A DNA stretch of 64,000 nucleotides from Botryotinia globosa (GCA_014898425.1 RCSZ01000015.1:1674001-1738000); one strand, 5' to 3'; counted from the stretch's first letter, positions 1 to 11,101 are shown. The notes: generated by a model from the letters alone, not told the origin. Made by a program: numbers and translations.

Positions 1-1360
1 TCTTCTTAACTCAATATAACTTTTTTTGAAGTGATTACCCTTTTTTTATTTCAACACTTTTATTATTAAGAAAAGCTATTATTTCCTAATTATTTATTTT
101 CTTTTCTATTAATTAATTAATTCTTGTAATTACTAATCTAATAATTTGCTTCTTTATATTTGAAATATATTTTATCTTTTTTATATTTTTTTTTTTTTTG
201 TTAAGATTTTGGAGAATTTTATCTCTTTTCTCTTTTTCCTATATAAATTATTATTGAATTTAATTAAATTGAAAATATTGTATTGTATATTCTTATTTAG
301 TTTTCTTTTTTTTTCAAATCTTATTTGTTTATTATTAATTGGAAACAATTGCTTTTGTATATATAGGAAATTCTTTATATTTTATATTATTATTTTTAGT
401 TTTTTAAATATTATAAATAATACTTTATTATAATTTATATAAATATATAAAAGAATAGATTTAATCAATTTTATAAAATAATATATTATTATTGTTTGAT
501 TCTCATACATCTACAAAATATCTTAAAAGATTGATTCGAAATAGTTATTGAAATCTTATATCATTTGTTTTTCGAATATAATAGCTTTTATTATCTAAAG
601 GTTGGTTTTTAAATCTATATCAATAGAATTATATTGATTAAATAATCAATCCTTTAAAAGATTCCAATTTTCGAATTTTATAATAATTAAGGAATCGCTA
701 TATAATTATATTAATATGATTTATTTTTTAATATCTTTATTGATATAATTTCTTATTAGCACTACTTATTATATAACATCGGAAATACCTTTTAATACAA
801 AATAATCTTTTAACTCCATAATCCATAATTTAATATCAATCTTTCCTTTTTTGAAGAATAAAAATGTTTTAATCCTAGATTTGTCCCAAAAGGATTTTGT
901 AAACAATATAAATAAAATGTTAGTATTAATGATAATTAATGTATTTCAAATATTAAATGATAGTGGTTTACTTGATTTAATATCCATAAGAGTTTTTTTA
1001 TTTACAAAGAATTATAGATTATTAAATCTCGTTATATTATCAATTGAAATATTGTATATAAATATTGTTAATTGATATTTTATTATTAACATTCTTGCTT
1101 CTTTTTTTTTATTCTTTTTAGTTTATATCTCCAATTATTTCTTTTGCTGAACTATAATCTTCTATAATTTTTTCAATATATTTAAATAAAGCAAGAAATC
1201 CTTTTATCTTATAATAACTTAATTATTTATATCTTTTTGTAAATTAATTTAATAATAACAATCAATAATAATTGATAAATAAAAGTATATTGAAATAGAA
1301 ATTTCAAATTCATTTATTTCGAATAATATAAAACTTTTAATTTGATTCCCTTTTTCAAAG

Positions 1361-1480
1361 CTCATATTAACTTTTTTTTTGAATTGAATTTAAAAATTCA
1401 AATAATTTATTCTTTAAAAACTTATACTAACTATTTCCTTGAATCGAATTTGAAGATTCGAATAATTCATTTCTTCCTCA
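1361..1480. repeat. 60-bp tandem duplication diverged by transitions
   Basis: Two adjacent 60-base units begin CTCATATTAACT and CTTATACTAACT. From 1381 and 1441 they read GAATTGAATTTAAAAATTC and GAATCGAATTTGAAGATTC. Nearly all differences are C/T or G/A, with one A/T transversion noted in the first 20 bases. Confidence 0.6.
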
Positions 1481-1883
1481 TTTTAATCTATATTTATTTC
1501 TAATTGTTTTTCTTATCTAATAACTCCTTTTATATATACTTTTTCGATTATTGTTTATTTTAATTAAAAAGTTTTATTTCATTCAAAGAATAATAGATTG
1601 AATAACACCTCTAATTCTATTAATCCTTATAATCTCGTATTCCTAATAACCATTTTTATTAACTTAATTTGTTATATAAAAACCTATGAATAACCCAAGA
1701 TTTGTTTAAATAGTATTATAAATTATTGTAATTTTCTTTAGAAATGATTTCGATCTATTTTGTATGTATTCTATATATAAACAACTCCTATTCAATTCAA
1801 AGAATAATTAATAACTTTGTAAAGATTGTGAATTGAAAAGGAATTGTTTTAATAATTTAATTATTAATAAAGATCTAAAAGGA

Positions 1884-1978
1884 AGTTGGAAGTGAGGCTT
1901 CCAACTTATATTTGAAAAGACTAGCTAAAATGGCTAGTATAGCCTGGTCACGTGCAGAGAGGGTCTGTGCGCCCTCAC
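1884..1978. repeat. Cluster of small perfect hairpins at the edge of the AT-rich block
   Basis: AAGTTGGAAG (1884-1893) pairs with CTTCCAACTT (1899-1908) across a 5-base loop. It is followed by CTAGC/GCTAG, GGCTA/TAGCC and GAGGG/CCCTC pairs. The hairpins sit at the boundary of the AT-rich block and are probably part of a transposable-element end. No coding or tRNA-like structure is apparent. Confidence 0.45.
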
Positions 1979-1980
1979 AA

Positions 1981-2959
1981 TATCATTTTTTAAAAGAATT
2001 TCTAATTTATATTTTATTATAAGAAATAAACTAGAGTATAAAAAGTTAAATAATTCTATATTTTAACTGGAAAAGCGTTATATATGCTATGAGCAGGGGC
2101 CAGAACTCTTACATTTATAGCTATATTCAAATAATATTATAGATTTTTTTAATATGTTCAATCAGCTGTATTTAGCGATGATATTCTATAAAAATCTACT
2201 TTATATTCTGTAAGGAATTAATGAAAGTCGTATAGGTGTATATAGCTCCATACTCTGGGGAATAATTTTTCGGGTCTTTTGATTTAAAGGGGCAGGCTTC
2301 TAGATCAGAGGAAGCATCAGTTCTGCCTTCGAAGCTTCATACCAGAAGGAGAAAAAGCTGGAATGTGAGACTAAAACTGTATGGATATCGACGTATTCTG
2401 GTTTTAAGCATAGTCGAAATCGAATTAAAGTGTGGGTGTTTGCAAATCTCGAGTTTCAATTATTGGCCTAATTATCCTTCTTTACGTCTGAACTTCTAGA
2501 TACCCAGTGAGTCCGGCTCAATTTTACATCGCGCTGAAGGGATCTCGCTAGCTTTGTTTTGGATAACCTTACAATTGAAAGATCCGAAGCGACTATTTAT
2601 ATTGTGCGCTAGATCTGAAAGATGAAATTCGGTTAAGAACCGAGCAGTCAATATCTGGACGGCTAGATGTGTGCATTGGTATTTCTGCAAATGAAATTGA
2701 TACATCTTTATAGCCTTGAATTGAGATAAGGAAGCCGTAATGAGTGGAATCAAGTGTCATCTATCTGCTATCGAGAGCCTTCTCGAAATTTGACAGGTCC
2801 AAGCCCTATAACTTTGCATCTAGCGTCTATCGAGTGCAAGATTCTTGTCTGGTCATGATGGTTGTTCAAAGGCTTACTTAGCAATTTCTCACAACAATTA
2901 GTAACATTCAACAGCTTCATCTTGTCTCTAATAAAATTGAAGCTCGAGTTCATTTTTAA
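1981..2959. other. Gene-free stretch left of the BTB relic
   Basis: Ordinary composition returns after the AT block. Minus-strand open stretches at 2496-2953 lie just downstream of the BTB relic and could be its decayed 3' continuation, but I cannot align them to anything. Confidence 0.4.
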
Positions 2960-3720
2960 GGATGCGTTCCATGGAGAGCTAGGCTGGTCGAGTCGCGCTT
3001 CTAATGAGAGATGCGAGATCTCTTGAATCGCGGTACTCTCAGTGAGATGGTATTGATCCTATATCCAGAGTTGAGACTGGAAGAAATGTCGAAACTTGCT
3101 GAGATCTTGTTTGGCATGTTGGATCTGAGCCTTGATATATGAACATCGTGTCCGTTGGTATCTCGCTGAGTTCTTCATAGCCTCCTCGTGTCGTGTGTCT
3201 GCATCTTCTTAAAGATACCAGACCTTTCGCGGATTTAGATATTACAAGTAAGTTTGGCTGGAATATGTAGATCAAGACACGCTTTCCTGTTCGCTATCTC
3301 ATGAATCGCCGTCCAACTTTCTCAGGCCATTCTCTCTGTAGCTCTTTCAAATTTAGAATCCAGTTCAAATACTCATAACTCATGAATCCAGCAAGTCAAT
3401 TTAAAGAAATTCGCATGAGGCAATGCATTCGCCTAGATATGGTAAGTCCAGTCACGCTTCAGATGATTGAAGAACTCATGGTCATGGTACTTGTCTATTA
3501 AAATTGCGACTTTTGTGGGGTCTCTAAAAATGTGCAGCATCAAGTCAATTTGAAGCGGCCATGTATGGCCTTGAACAATGTGACCCGTTCCGTTTTGATC
3601 GTCATCTGGAAGCGATATTTAGATCTTTCCCTTCTTTCCTGGACCCGTCAACAAAGCTTTGAAGACTGGCGAGGCAAGTGAAATGTGTTTCGAGAAAACA
3701 AGGGGGCGAAGTGTGTACCG
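2960..3720 (-). pseudogene. BTB/POZ-domain protein relic
   Basis: Read on the minus strand, about 3696-3620 gives FSKHISLASPVFKALLTG, the core of a fungal BTB/POZ domain (the 'SSKHL.LASPVFKAML.G' segment). After a frame change comes LPDDDQNGTGHIVQGHTWPL followed by VAILIDKYHDHEFFNHLKRD, matching the 'ALPDDDPEAF..LL.IIHG' and 'LA.LVDKY.C.EAV..F' segments of this large family. Further on, FELDSKFERATERMA and RKACLDLHIPAKL fit the C-terminal region. The frames are broken by several stops (for example after RDWTYHI and ERMA) and at least one frameshift, so no intact protein is possible. BTB proteins usually act as dimerising adaptors, often for cullin-3 ligases; this copy is presumably dead. Several stops could come from C-to-T changes (CGA or CAG to TGA or TAG), consistent with RIP. 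The limits are approximate. Confidence 0.7.
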
Positions 3721-4034
3721 TTAGGCTGGGTGGCTATCACGCGGGTCGAGCCTGTGACACCTAGCTAAATATATGACCTTGGCCTGCCTTTGGCTAGCCC
3801 AGGCTATAATTATTGTGGTCAGAATTTAGGTAAACCATCAAGAAATAGGCTGCCTGCAAATTGAAAGAACACTAGTTGTTGCAAAGATTTATCACCTGGT
3901 TATTTAAAAATATAAATAGCGACTAGATACTGTGTTTTTCAGAGGAATAATAATTGCAAACTCTTGAATTTTATAACAATCTCTTAATCTCTCCTTAAGA
4001 GCTCGAAAATAGATTTATATCTCTGATTACCATA
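3721..4034. other. Intergenic stretch upstream of the ORF at 4035
   Basis: No gene seen. The last 100 bases before the ATG at 4035 are pyrimidine-rich (tctctccttaag) and could be the leader of the following ORF. Confidence 0.35.
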
Positions 4035-4803
4035 ATGCCATCTTCGGGTAGCCAAACCGCGAGAGGGAAGATTCCAAAGGAAAAACCAACAAACGCCGTC
4101 CAACCTCGCCCTCCAAATTCCAAAACCAGAGAGCGATCCTCATCACAAAACTCTTCCTCCAATGATCAAGTCAAGAAAAGCGGAAACAATGATAAAAAAA
4201 AGATTTCATATCCATTTACCTTTGCTGACAGCAAAGACTGGACATTGGAAGACCTACGGAACATGACGGAAAAATACAACAAGGAGACAGCGGCAATGCT
4301 TAAGCCAATTGACATAACCAAAGAAAATAAACATGCTAGGGACATTATTCCCGATTTTCATAAATTACGGGCAGGAAAGTTTCTAAAAAGTCTGAAATCT
4401 GCAACACAGGCTTTAAGAACAAAGTCGGCAGAAATCTCTCATGAGCATAACAAGGATACAATTGCTCAGCTTGACAAGGATATAGCTGCTCATGAAGTAA
4501 AGCTTAAGAATTTCAAAACATATCCGATGCCTCGAAGTCGCGGACTTTGAATCGTGGGCAGAATTGACTCCAATGTTTGATAGTATTTTCGCGTCGCTGA
4601 AGATACTCGTCGCAGCAGCTTTGATTTTAGATGCTAAAATAGAATATCAGAATAGCTTAGAACACAATAGCAGTAGCAAATCTCTATCATTATCAAGGTT
4701 TATAGCAGAATTTGAAGCGGTAGTCATTAAACCTGTGTCTGTCTTGGCTAAAAAAGCGTATGAGAGAGAATTCTTAGTTCTGAGAAAGGAAAGCAATATT
4801 TGA
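4035..4803 (+). pseudogene. Lineage-specific hypothetical protein, split by a single frameshift
   Basis: An ATG at 4035 opens a 171-codon frame: a Ser/Lys/Asn-rich basic N-terminus (about 55 residues), then a helical charged region with WTLEDLRNMTEKYNKETAAM and DFHKLRAGKFLKSLKSATQA. It ends at 4550. Shifting frame by one base near 4533, by ignoring one C in CCTCGAAG, continues it as EVADFESWAELTPMFDSIF and on to a stop at 4803, about 261 residues in all. I tested the only obvious intron (GTAAAG at about 4497) and it does not restore the frame. The family is unknown to me. The alternating charged helices suggest a coiled-coil protein without membrane segments. It may be a recent pseudogene or carry an assembly indel. 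Confidence 0.5.
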
Positions 4804-5359
4804 GTAACCTTTTCTTGATTGAGGTTGCTCGAAGAGAAAAATCTTCATGATGATATGTGAATGTAAGGCTTTTATTGAGCCGACTATGATCCAATTAGTA
4901 TAGCTTTCTTTGTCAAGATATACATGGCTTGTTTGATGGTAGATACCTGATTCCAACGCGATAGAATTTAGCTTGAGTCTTGGATGGAAAACTAATTGTT
5001 AATATCTTTGGAGATCAAGATGCTTAGCTAGATAGATTCATTTAATTGGCTGGTATCAAACATGATTGATATTCGTATCCAAGACCACCAGTCTACATTT
5101 TTCTTCACAGAGAATCTCTAAGATATCCGTCAATTTGTGGGCTACTCATCTTGCAGGAACCCCTTTCAACTGAGATCTAATGTTTAATGGAATCACGCCT
5201 AATTTCTATTGTGATCCCTGTGTCTCCCTCTACACTGTATATTATATTGTCACGGTCATGAATCTCCTGTATATAGATCGCTATTAATCCATAATCAATC
5301 TATAGTAGATTGATATCAAAATATTAGTCTAAGATGCACTCGGATCTTATAGTACTAGG
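4804..5359. other. Gene-free stretch between the frameshifted ORF and TIR element A
   Basis: Nothing recognisable on either strand. Moderately AT-rich. Confidence 0.4.
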
Positions 5360-5816
5360 GCACAGCTGTTCATCGAATACCAAAATCGCACTAAAACTTA
5401 TATAAATTATCAATATGTTTTTCCATAAGATTATAATTTATATATAATAAATTTTATATCAATCTTTTTGATTTTAATTATATTTTTATAAAAATGAGAT
5501 TATTTATTTTTAGAATTTTTATTGATTATAAAATCTATATAAAAAATTAATATAAAGTCAAAATATTTAAATTTACTAATAAAATAAGCGAAAATCAAGA
5601 ACTTTTTCTTTAATATTAATTAAATCTTATAAATAATTTTATGTCTATATTTTTAAGTTATAATAAATATTAAAAATGAATTCTTTAATTTATAGTTAAA
5701 AAAAATTGAATTTTTTTAATTTAATATAATGATTTTTATTATTTCTTTTTTATTATTATAAATAAAACAAAATGATTATTTTTATTGTGATTTTAGTATT
5801 CAATAAATAGCTGTAC
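5360..5816. mobile_element. TIR element A: 457-bp AT-rich MITE-like element
   Basis: The left end (5360-5396) and the reverse complement of the right end (5780-5816) align over about 37 bp. They share GYACAGCTRTTYATYGAATA followed by CYAAAATCRCA, where almost every difference is a C/T or G/A transition. The interior is almost entirely A and T with no ORF. The structure fits a non-autonomous DNA transposon that has been hit by RIP. Confidence 0.7.
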
Positions 5817-5928
5817 ATTGTTACTATATATGTTTATTTTTGAATCATACTTTGCCTCGGATAATTATTTCAATGTGTAAGTTTATAAATATATATATGG
5901 CTAGGATAGATACGTAATTTTCTTAACT

Positions 5929-6318
5929 GTGTTTCGGAGCGTAGCGAAAGAAACTTACGCGTTGGATTTTATGGATTTTATGGATTTTATATAATGTATA
6001 TATATTCTGTTTTTTAAAATTCAGAAATTCAATTTGTATATGGTTATATAATGTAATATAATTATATGATATCTTTTCTAGATTAGAGAAAAAATATTGA
6101 AGAAAAGAAGAGAAAAAGAGAAAGGATAAGTAAAATCTCTAATCTTTCAATACTAAAGATTAATTAGATATCTAATTTAGTTATATTGAAGCTATTCAAA
6201 AGAGAAATCAGTGAAAGAGAGCTGATTGGATAAATGAAAATGTAGTGCCTGGATTGTAGAGCTTAAGAATACAAAACCAGTGATTGTTTTATAGATAATA
6301 TCAGGCGCTCCGAAACAC
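5929..6318. mobile_element. TIR element B: 390-bp element with 13-bp perfect inverted ends
   Basis: GTGTTTCGGAGCG at 5929-5941 is repeated inverted, without mismatch, at 6306-6318. The interior is AT-rich and noncoding, with a 9-mer (ATGGATTTT) repeated about three times at 5969-5995. The short TIR makes this less certain than element A, which lies 113 bp to the left. Confidence 0.5.
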
Positions 6319-6319
6319 C

Positions 6320-6335
6320 GGCGAGCTAGCTCGCC
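6320..6335. repeat. Perfect 16-bp palindrome GGCGAGCTAGCTCGCC
   Basis: The sequence equals its own reverse complement. It sits two bases beyond the right TIR of element B, and a related AGCTAGCGTCGAGCTAGCT occurs about 75 bp on. Its role is unknown. Confidence 0.6.
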
Positions 6336-6750
6336 CCGAAATTTGGTTGGTGTCGGGACATCGATCATGTGATCAAAGAGGGCACTGTATTAGCTAGCGT
6401 CGAGCTAGCTCTTTCCTATATTAAATACTAGCTTCCCATAGATAATAATGATCAAGAACAATACAACCACAATAGAACTATAATTACTTACACTTATCAA
6501 CTTGGTTGATAGCAACAGTTGGAGGGGTTTGTGCTCGTTTAATCAAATGTCAAAAGCGGTAATTTATTATTGCCGAGTTAAACCAAAAGACCACTCTCGT
6601 GCATAGTCCTGGTCAAATAACTCACCAACTTCCCGAAGGAGAAAGTCGATGAACTTTTTTGGCTTGTGAGATACATGATAACCAGTTCACTACTAGCTGC
6701 TGCGCAATCGCGGTAGCAAAATTCATTTCACAAAGCACAGAAGGTAATTT
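6336..6750. other. Gene-free stretch upstream of the MFS relic
   Basis: No ORF or motif supports a gene here. The N-terminal two thirds expected for the transporter relic that follows are not present. Confidence 0.4.
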
Positions 6751-7597
6751 GCGAATTGTTTGAAATATCTTGATAGTTATCAAGGAGTTCCGATTTCCCC
6801 ATTAAAATCAGGTTTCCATTGCCAATTTTACAAAGATCCAACGAATCGATCATGGTTCTGGCTAACACCGAATAAGAGAATAGAGACGTTGAAATTAAAG
6901 AGCCGCCTCCGTTTGAGCACTTATAGTCTACCCTGTGCGTCTTTGTTGTGACCTGCTTAGTTTCCTTATTTTTTTGCTTCAGACAGCACTGTTATAACCA
7001 CTCCTATCAACCGTACGTGCGATATTGGCGGTGCTAGCGAATGAATTTATCTTTGGGCTGCCTAATGCTTCTTCTTTGCATCTGCCATTCCCCAACCACT
7101 ATACAGTCAAATGGCCAATATTTCTGGTCGTCGCAATCCTGACATTTGTGTCCTTGCACTTTTCGTTCTTGGTAGTGGGACTTCTGTGGTGTAGAGAGTC
7201 CTGCCTTCCTCATTACTGGCAGAATTGTGCAAGGTCTTAGTCCGGTAGGAATTGATGTTGCGTTGCAGCTGCAACTTACTTATTTATCAGATCACTCTGG
7301 TTTCTTTGGGGGGTAACATTAGCGGGAGTCATTTTTAACGGACAAACCAATGCAATCCGCATTCGAGAAAGGACCGTTGGTACAAGAAATGATGGTTACG
7401 GGGCGGCGTATACTTATGCAGCAAATGGAAAAGGTATAAAAAGTGTCGGAGATGCAGTTATCAGGGGACAGGTCGTTGATGTGTATGTTAGAGCATTGAG
7501 GGTGGTGTGGCTCGTAATGCTGACTCCCGCATTGCTGGGTATTTTATGTGTACTTTGGGAAAAACAGAATGAACTGAAAAAGTCAAATTCTATTTGA
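6751..7597 (+). pseudogene. MFS drug/toxin-efflux transporter relic, C-terminal part
   Basis: From about 7265 the plus strand reads VAAATYLFIRSLWFLWGV, then AGVIFNGQTNAIRIRERT, and finishes VVDVYVRALRVVWLVMLT followed by LLGILCVLWEKQNELKK and a stop at 7597. This is the last two membrane segments and tail of a fungal DHA14-type major facilitator pump ('ATATY.FVRSLGFVWGVTI..IIFN' and 'EVIDVYV.ALRVVW...EKH.ELRK'). Upstream, a frame shifted by one or two bases gives VQGLSPVGIDVAL, the expected preceding segment, and 6760 onward has QGVPISPLKSG, like the loop before a mid-protein segment. Stops and shifts lie between these parts, and the first roughly 350 residues are missing. A working member would be a proton-driven efflux pump in the plasma membrane. 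Confidence 0.7.
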
Positions 7598-7891
7598 CTT
7601 TGGACTAGAAGAAATAGAGATTCAAGGGGAGAAGAATTGCCGTGAGGAGAGTGTTTGACAATTACACCAGCAATTGTACCATCGAGTTGTTTTTCATAAG
7701 TCATAAATTTCAAGAATTTTGGGTTGTTTCTTGAACATTCATTTGTCTCAGTAGAAAGAATCAACTGATTATCCGGAACAAACCTCAACGCGTATTTGAG
7801 CTCGTTGTTTTCCTTGACTCTCTTCAAGCTAACACTGCTGGCAAGATGCTGATTTCATAATGCCCATCGAACCAACAACATGAACTTGAAA

Positions 7892-8283
7892 TTATGCCCA
7901 CGTAGTCATTCCTAGCAATCCCCGCAAGGCAATCAAGCCTGCACTCACACCTCGAAATACATTTTTACTTGTCGAAGAACCCTCTTTCCAACAAACTCAC
8001 GCATCCACAAGGCCAAATAGCCCATGGACGCGAAAAGAATATCCATCGCAGCGAAATGATTTTTCAAGTACATTCCCCAGAGAGCAATGCCGTAGACAGA
8101 AGCGCGAGCAGAGCTGAGAATCATGACAGCTTGTTCAGGTTTCGAGAGGGGAAGACATCGTGGAAGATCAAAGGTTTTGATTGCGTTTTCGCCGCTGAAA
8201 GATAATGGTGTGGTTCGACCTACTGTCACCGTAGTTGCGATGAAGAGGGGAGGAACATGGCGAAGAACCAAACGTTCAAACAT
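7892..8283 (-). pseudogene. DUF4267-family small membrane protein relic
   Basis: An ATG at 8283 (minus) starts MFERLVLRHVPPLFIATTV, followed by NAIKTFDLPRCLPLSKPEQA and ARASVYGIALWGMYLKNHFA, then MDILFASMGYL. This is the pattern of fungal DUF4267 proteins (Arg-Ala-rich helix, 'FYL.G...A.D..LA..GY.GLVD.YVCW'). After GYL a one-base shift is needed. The next frame gives GLVDA, a TGA, then VCWKEGSSTSKNVFRGVSAG and a final stop at 7892. So one frameshift and one stop (TGA where Tyr or Trp is usual) break a protein of about 130 residues with some four helices. The biochemical role of the family is not established. It faces the MFS relic tail to tail. Confidence 0.7.
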
Positions 8284-10020
8284 GACGAATATTTTGTACG
8301 GACACTGTTTCCTCGGTTGAGAAAACTGTTTGCTGTGAAGTGGATGGTCGACTCGTCGTTCTTTGTTAATAGTTGCAAGACAGATCATTGTGAGAGAAGA
8401 GATAGTCAAAGGTAGAGGCAGGTTTTGGAAGCACCAACTGTTATACAAATAAAGTGGCACAGTCTGGGCAACTGAATATACTAAGTCCAGTCAAGTATAG
8501 AGCTTATATTATTTTTCTAAAGAGTAACAACCTTAAAGATACACGCTTGTTTATTTACACATGGTAACTGTATATAGTTTTAGACGTCAGACAAGATAAT
8601 TAGAGGTCTTGTTGCAGCTTTACTTCTTCATTTTTCGATTATCGTTGCTCAAAAGAAAAAGAGAGCATGTTCGAACATTGTTATACTACTACGGTGGTAT
8701 GTATCTCAAACCACAAAGCAAGAACATGAATCCCAGAATCTTATTGCCATCTCTTTTGAAAATTCATAGCTGTCATAAGCTTAAACGTGAAATCATGATA
8801 GCAAAGACTTATACATGTGAGAATTCCCAATCTCATGCCACTCACTCTTGACATCTCAATTTGCTGTGATTTAATATTTCAAGGCACATCCCTTTCATTC
8901 CTATTCAGATCTTGTTTGCAGCCTCAGTTGCGACTTCCTTTGCTCCCTCAGATTCCTGCGGGAAGTTATTTGACACTCATGAAGACAGGTGTATTATGTA
9001 ATAAACAATAGGATCGACGTAACTCCTTAGCGATCAACATTCCAAGACATTTCCAACGCAGAAAGTTGTCACTATAGTATGAGTTAATTCAAATTATACG
9101 AACTAAACGATTTTCTTACAAATATTCCACCATCGCTCTCCTGTCTTGATTTTTCTTACCGAGTACATTAAGAAGTGTACCTAGTATTAAGCAAGCATCA
9201 GGGTAGTGAAGAAACTCACGTGATATCACGGTCCAAAACGTATTGTTGCACATCGGAAAAAATGCGCTCGCTTTCTCATTGGTCGACGGTTGAGAGCTGA
9301 AAAAACACACTTCCCGTTGGAAATTGGTTGTGAGAGGAGATGCGCTGTGATGCGCATTGAAAGCGCAAGATGATGGTGTAGAGAAATGGAGAATTATCTG
9401 GTGTTGAAATTCGGACTGTTTTGTTGGACTACTGACATGAGTGGTTTGGTGATTTGGTGGTGGGAGAGAAGTATGAGCGATGGACAGACAACTACCACCT
9501 TCTGAAGCTCGAGGTCTCTAGACAGATGCAAGTATTCTAAACTAAATTTGACGGTTGAAAGCGATGATAGATAATTATTTTAACGGTGAGCACGACTTGT
9601 AAGTGTCGTGTCGTTGGTGGTTTCGGTAGTCATGACGTCATATCGAGGGTAAATGTTTTTCTTCTCTATTTTGATTTCAAATATGTTAGATTCCTGGTGG
9701 AAGAGTGAACTTTCTTTCGTCGGTAGCTTGAACCTGTAAAGTATGGTTTAAAGATAAGAAATAGCAAAGTTTGGGAAAGGAAAGAGGTTGAACAAAATCT
9801 CGTGTATCATCTTCATGGTCACAGAGTATTGTTTGGTAATAGAAAGATGGCGAGAATCGATTTGCGAGGATCGTGCACAGAAATTTTTGTACGAAAGTTC
9901 AAGTTAATCTGTGATAAATAACTTTGAATGGGCGAAGAAAGTTGTTGATGCAAAAAAGTGAAAATGAATAGTCGGCCATCCCAATTCACTACAACCAGAG
10001 TCTAAAACCCGAACCGAGAA
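8284..10020. other. Gene-free stretch
   Basis: Several ORFs of 60-80 codons occur on both strands, but none resembles a protein and most lack an ATG in a sensible context. I see no repeats with a partner here. Confidence 0.4.
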
Positions 10021-10150
10021 TTTGTTGCACATCTACAAAATTTGACCCATTCTCGAATTTGACGTAAGCAAGCGGAATGAACCAGTAAAATCATGAGCGC
10101 AAAGAAGAAGTCATCTACAGAGCCAATAGATTTACAAGCGCAAACAGGAT
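10021..10150. repeat. Dispersed repeat, copy 1 (two 25-mer boxes)
   Basis: It begins TTTGTTGCACATCTACAAAA, then TCTCGAATTTGACGTAAGCA, and contains two related 25-base boxes at 10079-10103 (ending GAGCGCAAA) and 10120-10144 (GAGCCAATAGA...AAGCGCAAA), with starts 41 bases apart. Copies 2 and 3 lie at 10311 and 11102. Confidence 0.75.
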
Positions 10151-10310
10151 CGATCAGCCCTACCTTAAGGCGAATGGCTGACAGGGAAGTTGCGAGAATA
10201 TTCCACGCTTGGGCAGATCTCATGGCATTATTGATACTGTGAGTGGCTAGATGTATTTAGCTATCTCATTCACTAAAGTGAATCGTCTGAAGTCTGGCTT
10301 CTGAGAATAG

Positions 10311-10442
10311 TTTTGTTGCATATCTACAAATTTGATCCACTCTCGAATTTGACGTAAGCAAGGAGGAAGAGCCAATGGACTCTCGAGCGCAAAGAGAGAT
10401 AATATCGAGGAGCCAATAGATCGTTGAGCGCAAACTCAGATC
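10311..10442. repeat. Dispersed repeat, copy 2 (two 25-mer boxes)
   Basis: It begins TTTTGTTGCATATCTACAAA and shares TCTCGAATTTGACGTAAGCA exactly with copy 1. Boxes lie at 10369-10393 and 10410-10434. Both begin GAGCCAAT and end GAGCGCAAA, with starts 41 bases apart. Confidence 0.75.
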
Positions 10443-11101
10443 TTGAAGGCTTGTTGGGGCTTAGCTTCTATAGCGGGTGAAGAAACATGGGAGAGTGGGA
10501 CGGGTCTCGTTAGCTTATACACTATGCCACTAGCGAAGAACTGGTAGATCTCGGCATTCACTATCTGTAGCTAGTACATCAGATGCGAATACGTGGATGT
10601 GAGGTATCCACTGCATATTTTCAGATTGGATACAACCCATCCAACAAAATCCTAGTAGCCGATAGTTACAAGATGTAAATCAAACAGGGAAGCCACTTGA
10701 GACAATAGCATCCATCAAGTTACACATATAAACTATAACTTGAAAGGGACGTAAGGTAGACCTCGATTTGAACTAGACCAACAACCTCACCTTCGAACAC
10801 GTTTATTCAACTTGATGTACTCACAACGAAAGCGGTTATAAGACTTCGCGCGCAGGCTCAATACGAATGTAAGACCTATGAATCTGATGTGAGTCTACGA
10901 GTATGTCACTCTATTACCACAAATACTATCTCCCATCTTGGCAATATCCGCAAGTGAATGATCATCCAATGTACTAGGAAAAGAAACACTAGCTTAAAAG
11001 TAACCTCAAAGCTTGGGTCATAGAATCCTCTAGAGTCGGTATATTCACTACTAGAAGTGATTCCAGCACATGCTAGATCCCAATTTAGACCCTCCGTTGC
11101 G
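10443..11101. other. Gene-free stretch between repeat copies 2 and 3
   Basis: No gene, no recognisable motif. A 68-codon minus-strand open frame at 10906-11112 overlaps repeat copy 3 and is not supported. Confidence 0.35.

Larger units (their letters stand above)
1..1980. repeat. AT-saturated block, probably a RIP-degraded repeat running off the left edge
   Basis: The stretch is overwhelmingly A and T, with no ORF that resembles a protein. Its composition changes abruptly near 1980. Tandem copies inside it (1361-1420 and 1421-1480) differ almost only by transitions, which is the pattern left by repeat-induced point mutation. On the minus strand the right boundary begins TGTGAGGGCGCACAGACC, a TG start like that of an LTR, followed by several small hairpins. 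The LTR reading is inference: no second LTR or reverse transcriptase is visible in the window. The short AT-rich ORFs at 209-433 and 851-1075 have the composition of the surrounding DNA and are not called as genes. Confidence 0.45.

Noticed and set aside
209..1075. Two 74-codon frames in the AT-rich block
   Set aside because: Their residues (F, L, I, K, N, Y) simply mirror the base composition; there is no start context or similarity.
7414..7827. 137-codon minus-strand frame
   Set aside because: Its second half is the antisense of the clear MFS C-terminus; the first half has no similarity.
6751..8460. Reading the relics plus nearby ORFs as a live secondary-metabolite cluster
   Set aside because: No synthase, oxidase or regulator is present, and both recognisable genes are broken.
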